The notes beneath the pieces are model-generated. The model worked only from the letters and a program-made list of their open reading frames with translations, had not been told where the DNA came from and did no database searches. 64,000 nt of DNA from contig NZ_CP062803.1 in the NCBI RefSeq assembly GCF_008801925.2, positions 2,294,001-2,358,000 on the forward strand, written 5' to 3'. This DNA comes from Cupriavidus basilensis. GTDB lineage: Bacteria > Pseudomonadota > Gammaproteobacteria > Burkholderiales > Burkholderiaceae. The first letter of the stretch is position 1; every line of letters begins with the position of its first letter. Made by a program: the position numbers and the translations under genes. Below are positions 53,144-61,001 of this stretch, one piece after another.

Positions 53144-53251
53144 CGCCATAGCATCCACAAAAGTGGATATGCAAGCGCGGTTTGCTTCGTTGGTGGCGCG
53201 CAAACCTTGCTCTATCGTCTCTCGGGTGCAACTTCGAGAAGACAACGCGGC

Positions 53252-54439
53252 ATGTCCAACTTCGACCCGGATCTGAACGACCCCTTCGTCGCCCGCGCGG
53301 TGGTGCTGCGCGAGACCTTCCATACCGATGCCGTCGCCCGCGACAAGGCTGGCGGCCGGCCTGGCGAACAAATCCGCTTGCTCAAGGAAAGCGGCCTGCT
53401 TTCGGCGGGCATTCCCACGGCCTACGGCGGGGGCGGTGCTTCGTGGCTTTCACTGCTGCGCGTGGTGCGGGAATTCGCACGGACCGATGGCTCGCTGGCC
53501 CACCTCTTCGGCTACCACCATCTGCCCGTGCACGCCGTGCAGGCGCGCGGCACGCCGGCTCAGCAAGAGCGCTGGCTGCGCGCCGCCGCCAAGGCGCAAT
53601 GGCTGTGGAGCAACTCGGGCAATGCGCTGTCGAAGACGTCCAGTGCGCAGCGCGCCCCCGGCAACGATGGCTGGATCGTCACCGGATTCCGGCCCTTCTC
53701 CAGCGGCAGCCATGTGGCGGACGTGATCCAGCTGGCATGGGAGAACGCGCTGGGCCAGCGCCTGATGGGCGTGGTGCCCGCCGATCGCGCGGGCATCGTG
53801 ATCGAGGATGACTGGGATGGCATCGGCCAGCGCCAGACCGGCAGCGGCACCGTGACGTTCAACGGCGTGCTGGTGCGCGACGATGAACTGCTCGGCAAGC
53901 CCGACGATCCGCTCACCCCTTTCGCATCGCTGACCACGCTGCTGCAGCAAAGCGTGCTGCTCAACGTGTTTGTGGGCACGGCACAGGGCGCGCTCGACGA
54001 AGGCCGCGCCTATACCGCCACGCAATCGCGCCCATGGATCCATTCGGGCGTGGCGCGCCATGTCGATGATCCGTGGGTCCAGCGCAAATACGGCGAGCTT
54101 GCCATCCGCACCTTGGCGGCAACCGAGCTGGCCGACCAGGCGGCGCGCAGCCTGGATGCCATTTATGGCTACGGACAGGCGCTGACGCTGGAGCAGCGCG
54201 GGCCGGTAGCCATCGCGCTGGCTACCGCCAACCTGTACGCCGGGGAAACCGGCCTGGCCGTGTCGAACGAGATCTTCGAGGTGATGGGTGCGCGTTCGGC
54301 CACCAACGCCAATGGCTTCGACCGTTTCTGGCGCAACGTGCGCACCCACACGCTGCACAACCCGGCCGAGTACAAGAAGCGCACGGTGGGCACGTGGTTG
54401 CTCACGGGCGAGTTCCCCTCGCCTGCCATCTATCGCTGA
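53252..54439 (+). CDS. SfnB/DszC-family flavin oxidoreductase, copy 1
   Basis: 395 residues of the acyl-CoA-dehydrogenase fold, of the branch containing SfnB and the dibenzothiophene monooxygenase DszC, which use reduced FMN and O2. Features: N-terminal helical domain (RLLKESGLLSAGIPTAYGGGG), the beta domain with PFSSGSHVAD, the block DDWDGIGQRQTGSG, WIHSGVARHVDDPW, and C-terminal NVRTHTLHNPAEYK, where DszC has its active-site His. The acyl-CoA dehydrogenase catalytic Glu is not expected in this branch. Upstream of a close paralog with a 9-bp repeat tract between them. ATG 53252 chosen; ribosome site weak. Confidence 0.85.
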   Translation: MSNFDPDLNDPFVARAVVLRETFHTDAVARDKAGGRPGEQIRLLKESGLLSAGIPTAYGGGGASWLSLLRVVREFARTDGSLAHLFGYHHLPVHAVQARGTPAQQERWLRAAAKAQWLWSNSGNALSKTSSAQRAPGNDGWIVTGFRPFSSGSHVADVIQLAWENALGQRLMGVVPADRAGIVIEDDWDGIGQRQTGSGTVTFNGVLVRDDELLGKPDDPLTPFASLTTLLQQSVLLNVFVGTAQGALDEGRAYTATQSRPWIHSGVARHVDDPWVQRKYGELAIRTLAATELADQAARSLDAIYGYGQALTLEQRGPVAIALATANLYAGETGLAVSNEIFEVMGARSATNANGFDRFWRNVRTHTLHNPAEYKKRTVGTWLLTGEFPSPAIYR

Positions 54440-54441
54440 AT

Positions 54442-54495
54442 CCGCTAAACCCGCCAAACCCGCTAAACCCGCTAAACCCGCTAAACCCGTTGAAC
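54442..54495 (+). repeat. Six 9-bp tandem repeats abutting the second SfnB-like gene
   Basis: Units CCGCTAAAC (unit 2 has CCGCCAAAC, unit 6 CCGTTGAAC) run from 2 bp after the stop of copy 1 to 3 bp before the ATG of copy 2. The unit length is a multiple of three and the tract is open in the frame of copy 2. It replaces any Shine-Dalgarno sequence. Confidence 0.9.
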
Positions 54496-54498
54496 ATC

Positions 54499-55746
54499 AT
54501 GACCGCCAACGTCGCCTATCTTCATGCGCAGGCCGAACCGGCACCTGCGCTGTTCGAGCCGGACACCAGCAACCCATTCATCGCCCGCGCCATCTTGCTG
54601 CGCGAGCGCTTTGCCGAAGACGCCATCGCCCGCGACCAGGCCGGCGGGAAACCCGCGGAGCAGATCCGCTTGCTCAAGGAACACGGCCTGCTTACGCTGC
54701 TGCTGCCGCGCGAAGTCGGCGGCCAGGGCGAAACCTGGTCGACCATGCTGCGCATCACGCGCCTGTTCGCGCAGGTGGACGGCTCGCTCGGCCATCTGTT
54801 CGGCTATCACTACAGCAGCCTGCTGAGCCCGCGCTTGCGCAACGCACCGGAGAAGGCCGCCAGCCTGTGGCGCCGCTCGGCCGAGGGCAACTGGTTCTGG
54901 GGCAACACGGCGAGCAGCTTTTCCAGGAGCCTGTTTGGACGACGCGATGGCGAGTGGTTCGTGCTGGACGGCTACCGCCCCTTCACCTCCGGCTCGCACG
55001 TGGCCGACTTCCTGGCGATTGCCTGGGAAGACGCCGACAGCGGCGAACGCCGCTTTGCCGCGATTCCCGCGGACCGCGCAGGCATCGTGATCGAGGACGA
55101 CTGGGACGGCATCGGCCAGCGCCAGACCGGCAGCGGCCGCGTCACCTACCAGGGCGTGCGCGTGCACGAGAGCGAAGTGCTCGGGCAGCCGGTGCCCTTG
55201 AATCCCACCGGCGCGCCGGCCGAGCCCTACCGCACGGTCACGCCGCTGCAGCAGCAAAGCGTGCTGCTCAATGTGTTCATCGGCACGGCGCAAGGCGCGC
55301 TGCGCGCCGGGCGTGAGTATACGGTGCATCAGTCACGCCCGTGGATTCACTCAGGCGTGGAGCGCCATGTGGACGACCCGTGGGTGCGCCGGCAATACGG
55401 CGAGCTCTGGGTCAAGACCCAGGCCGCCACCGCGCTGGCCGACCGCGCGCTGCTTGCGCTTGACAGCGTGATCGCACGCGGCGAAGCGCTCAGCGCCGAG
55501 GAGCGCGGTGAAGCAGCCGTGGCCATTGCGGCGGCCAACGTGCTGGCCGGCGAGGTCGCGCTGCAGGTCTCCAGCGAGATCTTCGAGGTCACGGGCGCGC
55601 GCTCGGCAGTACGCAAGACCGGCCTGGACCGCTTCTGGCGCAATGTGCGCATCCATACCCTGCACAACCCGTCCGAGTACAAGACCCGCAATGTCGGCCG
55701 CTGGGTGCTGGGCGAAGGCCATCCTGAACCGGGGACCTACCAATGA
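54499..55746 (+). CDS. SfnB/DszC-family flavin oxidoreductase, copy 2
   Basis: 415 residues, clearly a paralog of the preceding gene: the two share RAGIVIEDDWDGIGQRQTGSG, the HVDDPWVxRxYGEL block and the C-terminal FWRNVRxHTLHNPxEYK with only small changes. A 12-residue insertion after VLGQPVP distinguishes it. The ATG at 54499 gives the paralog-like N-terminus (DTSNPFIARAILLRERF) but has no ribosome site, being preceded by the 9-bp repeat tract; an upstream in-frame start cannot be excluded. Its stop overlaps the next gene start (ATGA, 55743-55746). Confidence 0.85.
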   Translation: MTANVAYLHAQAEPAPALFEPDTSNPFIARAILLRERFAEDAIARDQAGGKPAEQIRLLKEHGLLTLLLPREVGGQGETWSTMLRITRLFAQVDGSLGHLFGYHYSSLLSPRLRNAPEKAASLWRRSAEGNWFWGNTASSFSRSLFGRRDGEWFVLDGYRPFTSGSHVADFLAIAWEDADSGERRFAAIPADRAGIVIEDDWDGIGQRQTGSGRVTYQGVRVHESEVLGQPVPLNPTGAPAEPYRTVTPLQQQSVLLNVFIGTAQGALRAGREYTVHQSRPWIHSGVERHVDDPWVRRQYGELWVKTQAATALADRALLALDSVIARGEALSAEERGEAAVAIAAANVLAGEVALQVSSEIFEVTGARSAVRKTGLDRFWRNVRIHTLHNPSEYKTRNVGRWVLGEGHPEPGTYQ

Positions 55747-57095
55747 GTGCATCGAACGGGGCGCGCCAGCGCCAGCTCCACCTCAACATCAATATCCTGC
55801 ACTCGGGCTTCGTGCCCTCCGCGTGGCGGCTGCCCGACAGTGATCCTGCCGCCTTTACCGACGTGCGGCACTACATCCGCGTGGCGCAGATCGCCGAAGC
55901 CGGCAAGCTCGACGCGGTGTTCCTGGCGGATAACGCGGCTATCGTCGACCAGATTCATTTCCGCCCGATCCCGGCGCTGGAACCTACGGTGCTGCTGGCC
56001 AGCATCGCCGCGGCGACAACGCATATCGGCCTCATCGGCACGGCGTCCACCAGCTACAACGAGCCCTACAACATCGCGCGGCGCTTCGCCACGCTAGACC
56101 ATGTGAGCGCGGGGCGCGCCGGCTGGAACGTGGTCACCACGGCCGATGTGCCGTCGGCGCGCAATTTCGGGCGCAATGCGGCGCCGGACCATGCGCAGCG
56201 CTATGCGCGGGCGGCAGAATTCACGTCCGTGGTCAAGGCCCTGTGGGACAGCTGGGAGGACGACGCCTTTATCGGCGACAAGGCATCGGGCCGCTTCGTC
56301 GACACCACCAAGGTGCAGCCGATCGCGCACCATGGCGAGCATTTCAGCGTGCAGGGACCACTTAACCTGCCGCGCTCGCCGCAAGGCCATCCGGTGGTCG
56401 TGCAGGCCGGCGGCTCCGCCGACGGGCGCGAGCTGGCCGCACGCCATGCCGAGGCCGTGTTCTCGGCATCGCAATCGTTCGAGGAATCGCTGGCCTACGG
56501 GCGCGAGCTCAAGGCGCGCGCACAGGCGCTGGGGCGCGGGCCCGATGCCGTGCAGGTGCTCGCCGGCCTGACCACCATCATCGGCGCCACCGAAGCCCAG
56601 GCCCGCCGGCGGCGCGACGAGCTGATCGACCTGATCCCCTGGGACTACAGCCTGGCGCGGCTGGCCGGCACGCTCGGCATCACGCCGGACCGCCTGAAGC
56701 TGGACGAGCGGCTGCCGGACAATCTCGCCCTGCCCGCCAACGGCAATGGCAACCACACCTTCTTCAACGCCACGCTGGCGCTGGCGCGGCGCCATGGCTA
56801 CACCGTGCGCGAACTGATCCGCGAGCTGGCGGGCGGCGGCGGCCACCGCGTGATCGTGGGTACACCCGAGCAGATTGCCGACGACATCGAGCGCTGGTTC
56901 CGCCACGGCGCGGCCGATGGCTTCAACCTGATGCCCGATGCGCTGCCCGACGGGCTGCAGGACTTTGTCGACGGCGTGGTGCCGATCCTGCAGCGGCGCG
57001 GCATGTTCCGCACGCAGTACGAAGGCAGCACGCTGCGCGAGCACCTGGGGCTGGCACGGCCGCAAGGCCGGCAAAGCACACGCATCGCCGCCTGA
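55743..57095 (+). CDS. NtaA/SnaA/DszA-family FMN-dependent monooxygenase, copy 1
   Basis: 450 residues of the bacterial luciferase-like TIM-barrel fold, in the branch that includes nitrilotriacetate monooxygenase NtaA and the dibenzothiophene sulfone monooxygenase DszA; these need reduced FMN from a separate reductase. Features: AWRLPDSDP, LDAVFLADNAAIV, TASTSYNEPYNIARRFATLDHVSAGRAGWNVVT, HFSVQGPLNLPRSPQGHPVVVQAG and the C-terminal GMFRTQYEGSTLREHLGL. Translationally coupled to the preceding gene by a 4-bp overlap, so one reaction sequence is likely. Substrate unknown. Confidence 0.88.
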   Translation: MSASNGARQRQLHLNINILHSGFVPSAWRLPDSDPAAFTDVRHYIRVAQIAEAGKLDAVFLADNAAIVDQIHFRPIPALEPTVLLASIAAATTHIGLIGTASTSYNEPYNIARRFATLDHVSAGRAGWNVVTTADVPSARNFGRNAAPDHAQRYARAAEFTSVVKALWDSWEDDAFIGDKASGRFVDTTKVQPIAHHGEHFSVQGPLNLPRSPQGHPVVVQAGGSADGRELAARHAEAVFSASQSFEESLAYGRELKARAQALGRGPDAVQVLAGLTTIIGATEAQARRRRDELIDLIPWDYSLARLAGTLGITPDRLKLDERLPDNLALPANGNGNHTFFNATLALARRHGYTVRELIRELAGGGGHRVIVGTPEQIADDIERWFRHGAADGFNLMPDALPDGLQDFVDGVVPILQRRGMFRTQYEGSTLREHLGLARPQGRQSTRIAA

Positions 57096-57108
57096 TATCC
57101 CTCAACGA

Positions 57109-57163
57109 CCGATAAGCAACCGATAAGCAACCGATAAGCAACCGATAAGCAACCGATAAGCAA
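57109..57163 (+). repeat. Five perfect 11-bp tandem repeats before the second DszA-like gene
   Basis: Five identical copies of CCGATAAGCAA end 2 bp before the ATG at 57166. Because 11 is not a multiple of three and each unit has TAA, the tract stops all three forward frames. No normal ribosome site lies before the ATG. Confidence 0.95.
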
Positions 57164-57165
57164 TC

Positions 57166-58542
57166 ATGGCTCAACGTAGCGGTTTCCTCAGCCTGGGCGC
57201 CTTCCTTTACCCCAGCGGCCACCATATCGCGGCCTGGCGCCATCCCGATGCCAAGGCCGACGCGGGCATCGACTTCAAGCACTACGTCGCGCTCGCCCAG
57301 GCCGCCGAGGCGGCGAAGTTCGACCTGGTCTTCCTGGCCGACGGCGTAGGCACGCGCGGCGACGATGTCGAGTTTCTCAGCCGTACCGCGCACAGCTACC
57401 AGGCGCAGTTCGAGCCCATCACGCTGCTGTCCGCGCTGGCCGCGGTGACGCAGCGCATCGGCCTGGTCGGCACCGCCTCGACGAGCTTCAACGAGCCGTA
57501 TCACGTGGCGCGCAAGTTCGCCTCGCTGGACCATATCTCGGGCGGGCGCGCCGGCTGGAACCTGGTCACCTCATCCAACGAGCACGAAGCGCGCAACTTC
57601 AACCGCGACCACCATTTCGCCCACGCCGAGCGCTACGAGCGCGCGGCGGAGTTCGCCGATGTGGTCACCGGGCTGTGGAACAGCTGGGAGGACGATGCTT
57701 TCCTGCGCGACAAGGCCAGCGGCCGCTACTACGAGCCCGCCAGGCGCCATGTACTGGGCCATAAGGGGAAGCATTTCTCGGTGCAGGGGCCGCTCAACGT
57801 ATCGCGCACGCCGCAGGGCCATCCGGTCGTGGTGCAGGCCGGCTCCTCCGAAGCCGGCAAGGAACTGGCCGCGCGCACGGGCGAAGCCGTGTTCACGGCG
57901 CAGCAGACCGTGGAGGATGCCGTGGCGTTCTACGCCGACGTCAAAGGCCGGCTAGCCCGCTACGGGCGCGAGCCGGATGACCTGAAGATCCTGCCCGGCG
58001 TATTCCCGGTGGTGGGCCAGAGTGAAAGCGAAGCCAAAGAGAAATTCGAGCAACTGCAAGCGCTGATCGACCCGGTGGTCGGCCTGGCGCTGGTGTCTGG
58101 CCTGACGGGCGGCTTCGACCTGTCAGGCTATCCGCTCGACGGCCCGATTCCCGAGTTGCCCGAGACCAATGCCAGCAAGAGCCGCCAGCGCCTGGTGATC
58201 GACCTTGCGCGGCGCGAGAACCTGACCATCCGCCAGCTTTACCAGCGCGTTGCGGGTGCGCGCGGCCACTGGCAGGTGATCGGCACGCCCGGGCAGATTG
58301 TCGACCAGCTTGAAGAGCGCTTCCGCAAATACGGCGCCGACGGCTACAACCTCATGTCGCCGGTGCTGCCGGGCGGACTCACCGATTTCATCGCGCTGGT
58401 GCTGCCTGAGCTGCGCCGCCGCGGCCTGTTCCGCACGGAGTACGAAGGCAGCACGCTGCGCGAGCACCTTGGGCTCAAGCGCCCCGCGCATCCGGCCGCT
58501 TCCTCCAGGCCCGCCGCCTCAACCCTTGCCGCAGCAGCATGA
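57166..58542 (+). CDS. NtaA/SnaA/DszA-family FMN-dependent monooxygenase, copy 2
   Basis: 458 residues, same family as the preceding gene but more diverged than the SfnB pair. Shared landmarks: FDLVFLADGVG, TASTSFNEPYHVARKFASLDHISGGRAGWNLVTSSN, FSVQGPLNVSRTPQGHPVVVQAGSS and GLFRTEYEGSTLREHLGLKRP, with an Ala/Pro-rich tail. ATG 57166 is fixed by the 11-bp repeat tract, which closes every frame just upstream, but lacks a Shine-Dalgarno. The stop overlaps the following gene (ATGA, 58539-58542). Two monooxygenases of this family in series suggest successive C-S or C-N cleavage steps, or two substrates. Confidence 0.88.
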   Translation: MAQRSGFLSLGAFLYPSGHHIAAWRHPDAKADAGIDFKHYVALAQAAEAAKFDLVFLADGVGTRGDDVEFLSRTAHSYQAQFEPITLLSALAAVTQRIGLVGTASTSFNEPYHVARKFASLDHISGGRAGWNLVTSSNEHEARNFNRDHHFAHAERYERAAEFADVVTGLWNSWEDDAFLRDKASGRYYEPARRHVLGHKGKHFSVQGPLNVSRTPQGHPVVVQAGSSEAGKELAARTGEAVFTAQQTVEDAVAFYADVKGRLARYGREPDDLKILPGVFPVVGQSESEAKEKFEQLQALIDPVVGLALVSGLTGGFDLSGYPLDGPIPELPETNASKSRQRLVIDLARRENLTIRQLYQRVAGARGHWQVIGTPGQIVDQLEERFRKYGADGYNLMSPVLPGGLTDFIALVLPELRRRGLFRTEYEGSTLREHLGLKRPAHPAASSRPAASTLAAAA

Positions 58543-60011
58543 CGACAACCTCTTCCTTCCCCGGCTCCGACCCCGATTTCCTCGCACGCGAAACGCTGCG
58601 CCTGCTCGGCCCCGCGCCAGACAACTGGGTGCCGGACCACGCCGGCATCGACCACAACGTGGCCATCGTTGGTGGCGGCCAGAGCGGCAGCGCCTATGCC
58701 TTCGCGCTGCGCCGCGCGGGCATCGGCCGCGTGACGGTGCTCGACGCCGCGCCAGATGGTGCGCTGGCCGGCGTCTGGCGCACGCGCGCCCGCATGCAGA
58801 AGCTGCGCACGCCCAAGAACCTGGTCGGGCCCGAGCTCGGCCTGCCGACGCTGGGCTTCCAGGCCTGGTATGAAGCACGGCACGGCGCCGAGGCTTATGC
58901 CGCGATCGACCGCATTGCGCGCCTGGACTGGGCTGATTACCTGGACTGGTACCGCAACTTCCTCGGCGTGCCGGTGCGCTACGCCACGCGCGTGGTGCGC
59001 ATCGAGCCAGTAACCGGCGGCGCGCTGCAGCACTTCCGGCTGCATCTTGACGTGAATGGGCAGCCGCGCATCGAGACCGCGCGCAAGGTCGTCCTGGCCA
59101 ATGGCGTGGCCGGCAATGGCGCGCCGTTCGTGCCCGCTGTGTTGTCGCAGGCCGTGGCCGCCGGGCTGGCCGCGCATACGGCCGACGCCATCGACTTCGG
59201 CGCGCTGCGCGGCAAGACGGTAGCCGTGCTGGGCGCGGCGGCCTCCGCCTTCGACGCCGCCGCCGTGGCGCTGGAATCCGGCGCGGCCGCCGTGCACCTG
59301 TTCGCGCGCCGCGACCATATCGCCGCCACGCCGGTATCGCGCGTGCGCGCCTACCCCGGCCTCTACGACAATTACCACGCCCTGCCCGATGCCACGCGCT
59401 GGGAGCAAGCCATCCGCTATCGGCGCGCCGGATCCACGCCACCGGCCGACTCGGTGGAGCGGGTGCTCAAATTCCCACAGTTCCATCTGCACCTGAGCAC
59501 CTCGCTGTCCGCCGCCGAGGTGGAGTCCGGCCGCATTGTCACAGAAGTGCAAGGACAGACCCTGCGTTTCGACTTCGCGATTGCCGGCACGGGCTACCTG
59601 GTGGATCCGTCGGCGCGAGCAGAACTGGCCGACATTGCGCCACATATCCTGCGCTGGCGCGACCGCTACCAGCCCCCGGCCGATGCGCGCGACGACGAGC
59701 TCGCCGCGTCGCCCTACCTGGGCAGCGGCCTTGAGTACCTTGAGAAAACACCGGGTGCCGCGCCGTGGCTGCGCGATCTCCACGTGCATAACCCGGCAGG
59801 CTTTGCCAGCGTCGGCGTGCCGCTGGGCGATGTGCCCAGCATGCGGCGCGATATTCCGGGCTCGGTCGCCCGCATCAGCCGGGATCTGCTGCTGGCCGAC
59901 CTGGCGCTGCATGAGCAGCGGATTCGTGCAGACGTGCCGGCGGATTTTGGGGCGCAGTTCTATGCTGGCGCCGTCTGGAAGCCCACGGGCGCCGCGCTCG
60001 CGGCGGCTTGA
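58539..60011 (+). CDS. FAD/NAD(P)-binding oxidoreductase (flavin monooxygenase-like)
   Basis: 490 residues. N-terminal FAD-binding Rossmann motif VAIVGGGQSGSAYAFAL (about residues 41-57); a second nucleotide site at about 226 reads VAVLGAAASAFDAA, in which the middle Gly of the usual GxGxxG/A is Ala. LRTPKNLVGPELG and AGTGYLVDPSARAEL resemble the flavin-monooxygenase and ornithine-hydroxylase superfamily. It may hydroxylate a pathway intermediate, or supply reduced flavin to the monooxygenases upstream; the latter is speculative. Coupled to the preceding gene by ATGA overlap. Last gene of the cluster; its stop lies in a 10-bp repeat. Confidence 0.8.
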   Translation: MTTTSSFPGSDPDFLARETLRLLGPAPDNWVPDHAGIDHNVAIVGGGQSGSAYAFALRRAGIGRVTVLDAAPDGALAGVWRTRARMQKLRTPKNLVGPELGLPTLGFQAWYEARHGAEAYAAIDRIARLDWADYLDWYRNFLGVPVRYATRVVRIEPVTGGALQHFRLHLDVNGQPRIETARKVVLANGVAGNGAPFVPAVLSQAVAAGLAAHTADAIDFGALRGKTVAVLGAAASAFDAAAVALESGAAAVHLFARRDHIAATPVSRVRAYPGLYDNYHALPDATRWEQAIRYRRAGSTPPADSVERVLKFPQFHLHLSTSLSAAEVESGRIVTEVQGQTLRFDFAIAGTGYLVDPSARAELADIAPHILRWRDRYQPPADARDDELAASPYLGSGLEYLEKTPGAAPWLRDLHVHNPAGFASVGVPLGDVPSMRRDIPGSVARISRDLLLADLALHEQRIRADVPADFGAQFYAGAVWKPTGAALAAA

Positions 60012-60045
60012 GGTGGCTTGAGGAAGCTTGAGGCAGCTTGAGGCG
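60006..60045 (+). repeat. Four 10-bp tandem repeats at the cluster's 3' end
   Basis: Units of the form (G/A)GCTTGAGG, four copies with small changes. The first contains the stop codon of the FAD-binding oxidoreductase (60009-60011), so the gene end is repeated into the spacer; with period 10 the TGA appears in all frames. Confidence 0.9.
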
Positions 60046-60107
60046 GCCGGATCCTCGACCCGCCGGGAACAGATCCGCGTACCGCCGCCTGCGACAAGGC
60101 CTTTTAA

Positions 60108-60139
60108 CTTGAAGAGATCAAGCCAGAAATCTCTTCAAG
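60108..60139. other. A/T-rich hairpin between convergent genes
   Basis: 11-bp perfect stem (CTTGAAGAGAT / ATCTCTTCAAG) with a 10-nt loop. One arm covers the stop codon of the leftward small gene. No T-run on either strand, but its position between convergent genes suggests transcript ending. Confidence 0.5.
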
Positions 60140-60503
60140 ATCCAATGTACTTGTAGTGCAGATCCAGTTTTTCGTTGTTTTCCGAAACTTCAATATGCAG
60201 AATGGCCTCGCCGGGCCTGCCATTGTCAAAGAGCACACACGCCATTCCTAGTGCCTTTCCGTTGGTTTCATAGACATCAATGCATGGCCTTTTCTGCGTA
60301 CGCAAATCAAAGGCCGCCTCCAGTGGCGCAATGGACGGGATTGCCCCCTCATCGAAGTATTCATCAATGCAACCGAATATCTCTTCGGCCACTGCGCTGG
60401 AAATACCGAACTTGTGCTGTAGCACCTGTGCATCCCGCAGGCCAATGGCCTCGATAAATCGCCTCGCCTCGTCATAGGTTTGCTGCCTTGTTGGCGTTCG
60501 CAT
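60135..60503 (-). CDS. Small hypothetical protein
   Basis: Not recognised. 122 residues from the ATG at 60501-60503, with GGAG about 9 nt upstream; a longer reading starts at 60548. Predicted as an N-terminal helical half (ARRFIEAIGLRDAQVLQHKF, AEEIFGCIDEYF) and a beta-rich C-terminal half (CIDVYETNGKALGMACVLF, ILHIEVSENNEKLDLHY). Acidic overall and soluble. The codon choice is less G/C-biased than in neighbours, which hints at acquisition. The size and alpha+beta layout are like contact-dependent immunity proteins, but no toxin gene is adjacent, so this is only a guess. Confidence 0.65.
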   Translation of the reverse strand: MRTPTRQQTYDEARRFIEAIGLRDAQVLQHKFGISSAVAEEIFGCIDEYFDEGAIPSIAPLEAAFDLRTQKRPCIDVYETNGKALGMACVLFDNGRPGEAILHIEVSENNEKLDLHYKYIGS

Positions 60504-61001
60504 GGGTCGGCTCCGTGATGGCAAGACATCGAGGCGCCAATCTGGCACGACAAGAACTTAGCGTAAATTCTGCAGGGAGTCCCGTGGATAGGCTCCAAGA
60601 TAAGCAGAGAAAGAAGACTGCAAGCGCCGGATAGGTCCTCGCCAAGCGCAGCAGTCACCACAGTGACCTTGCCGATCCGCCACGCGACTCAGCCGGAGCC
60701 CCCCTGCCGCCATCACGATCTGCCGTCAACCGGCATCGTCCGGGCCCTTCCTGCATGCCGGGATGTGATCCGGGGCTATTGAGCAATCGTCGGATCTGGT
60801 GTACACATCGAGTTGCCCCACTTTCAGTGACACGTCCAGTGACACTTATGTATTGCTCGGGGCAGAGCAGGCCATTCTCCGTCCTTTGGCGTGTGCGCGA
60901 TGCCGGCCACACCGGGCTGCAGCGTGGTGCTGCCGGAGAGGTTTCCAATTTCCCCCGGGTATCCATCGCAGACACGATGCCTTTCACCACCTGCCGCGCT
61001 A
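60504..61001. other. Spacer upstream of the hybrid kinase
   Basis: About 500 bp of lower G/C content with no supported gene. It contains a 9-bp direct repeat (60825-60845) and must hold promoters for the small leftward gene and the kinase. An in-frame ATG at 60900 could extend the kinase N-terminus. Confidence 0.45.
60825..60845. repeat. Direct repeat CAGTGACAC x2
   Basis: Two identical 9-bp copies separated by 3 bp, i.e. a 12-bp period (about one helical turn). This suits a regulator binding on one face of DNA, or a remnant of a transposon end with internal repeats. It lies 157-177 bp before the kinase start. Confidence 0.5.

Noticed and set aside
57109..57163. Possible CRISPR-like array
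   Set aside because: Units are contiguous 11-mers without spacers, and no cas genes are present.
60248..60661. 137-codon minus-strand open frame overlapping the small hypothetical gene
   Set aside because: Different frame from 60135-60503, no ribosome site or sensible hydrophobic/charged pattern; the other frame looks more protein-like.
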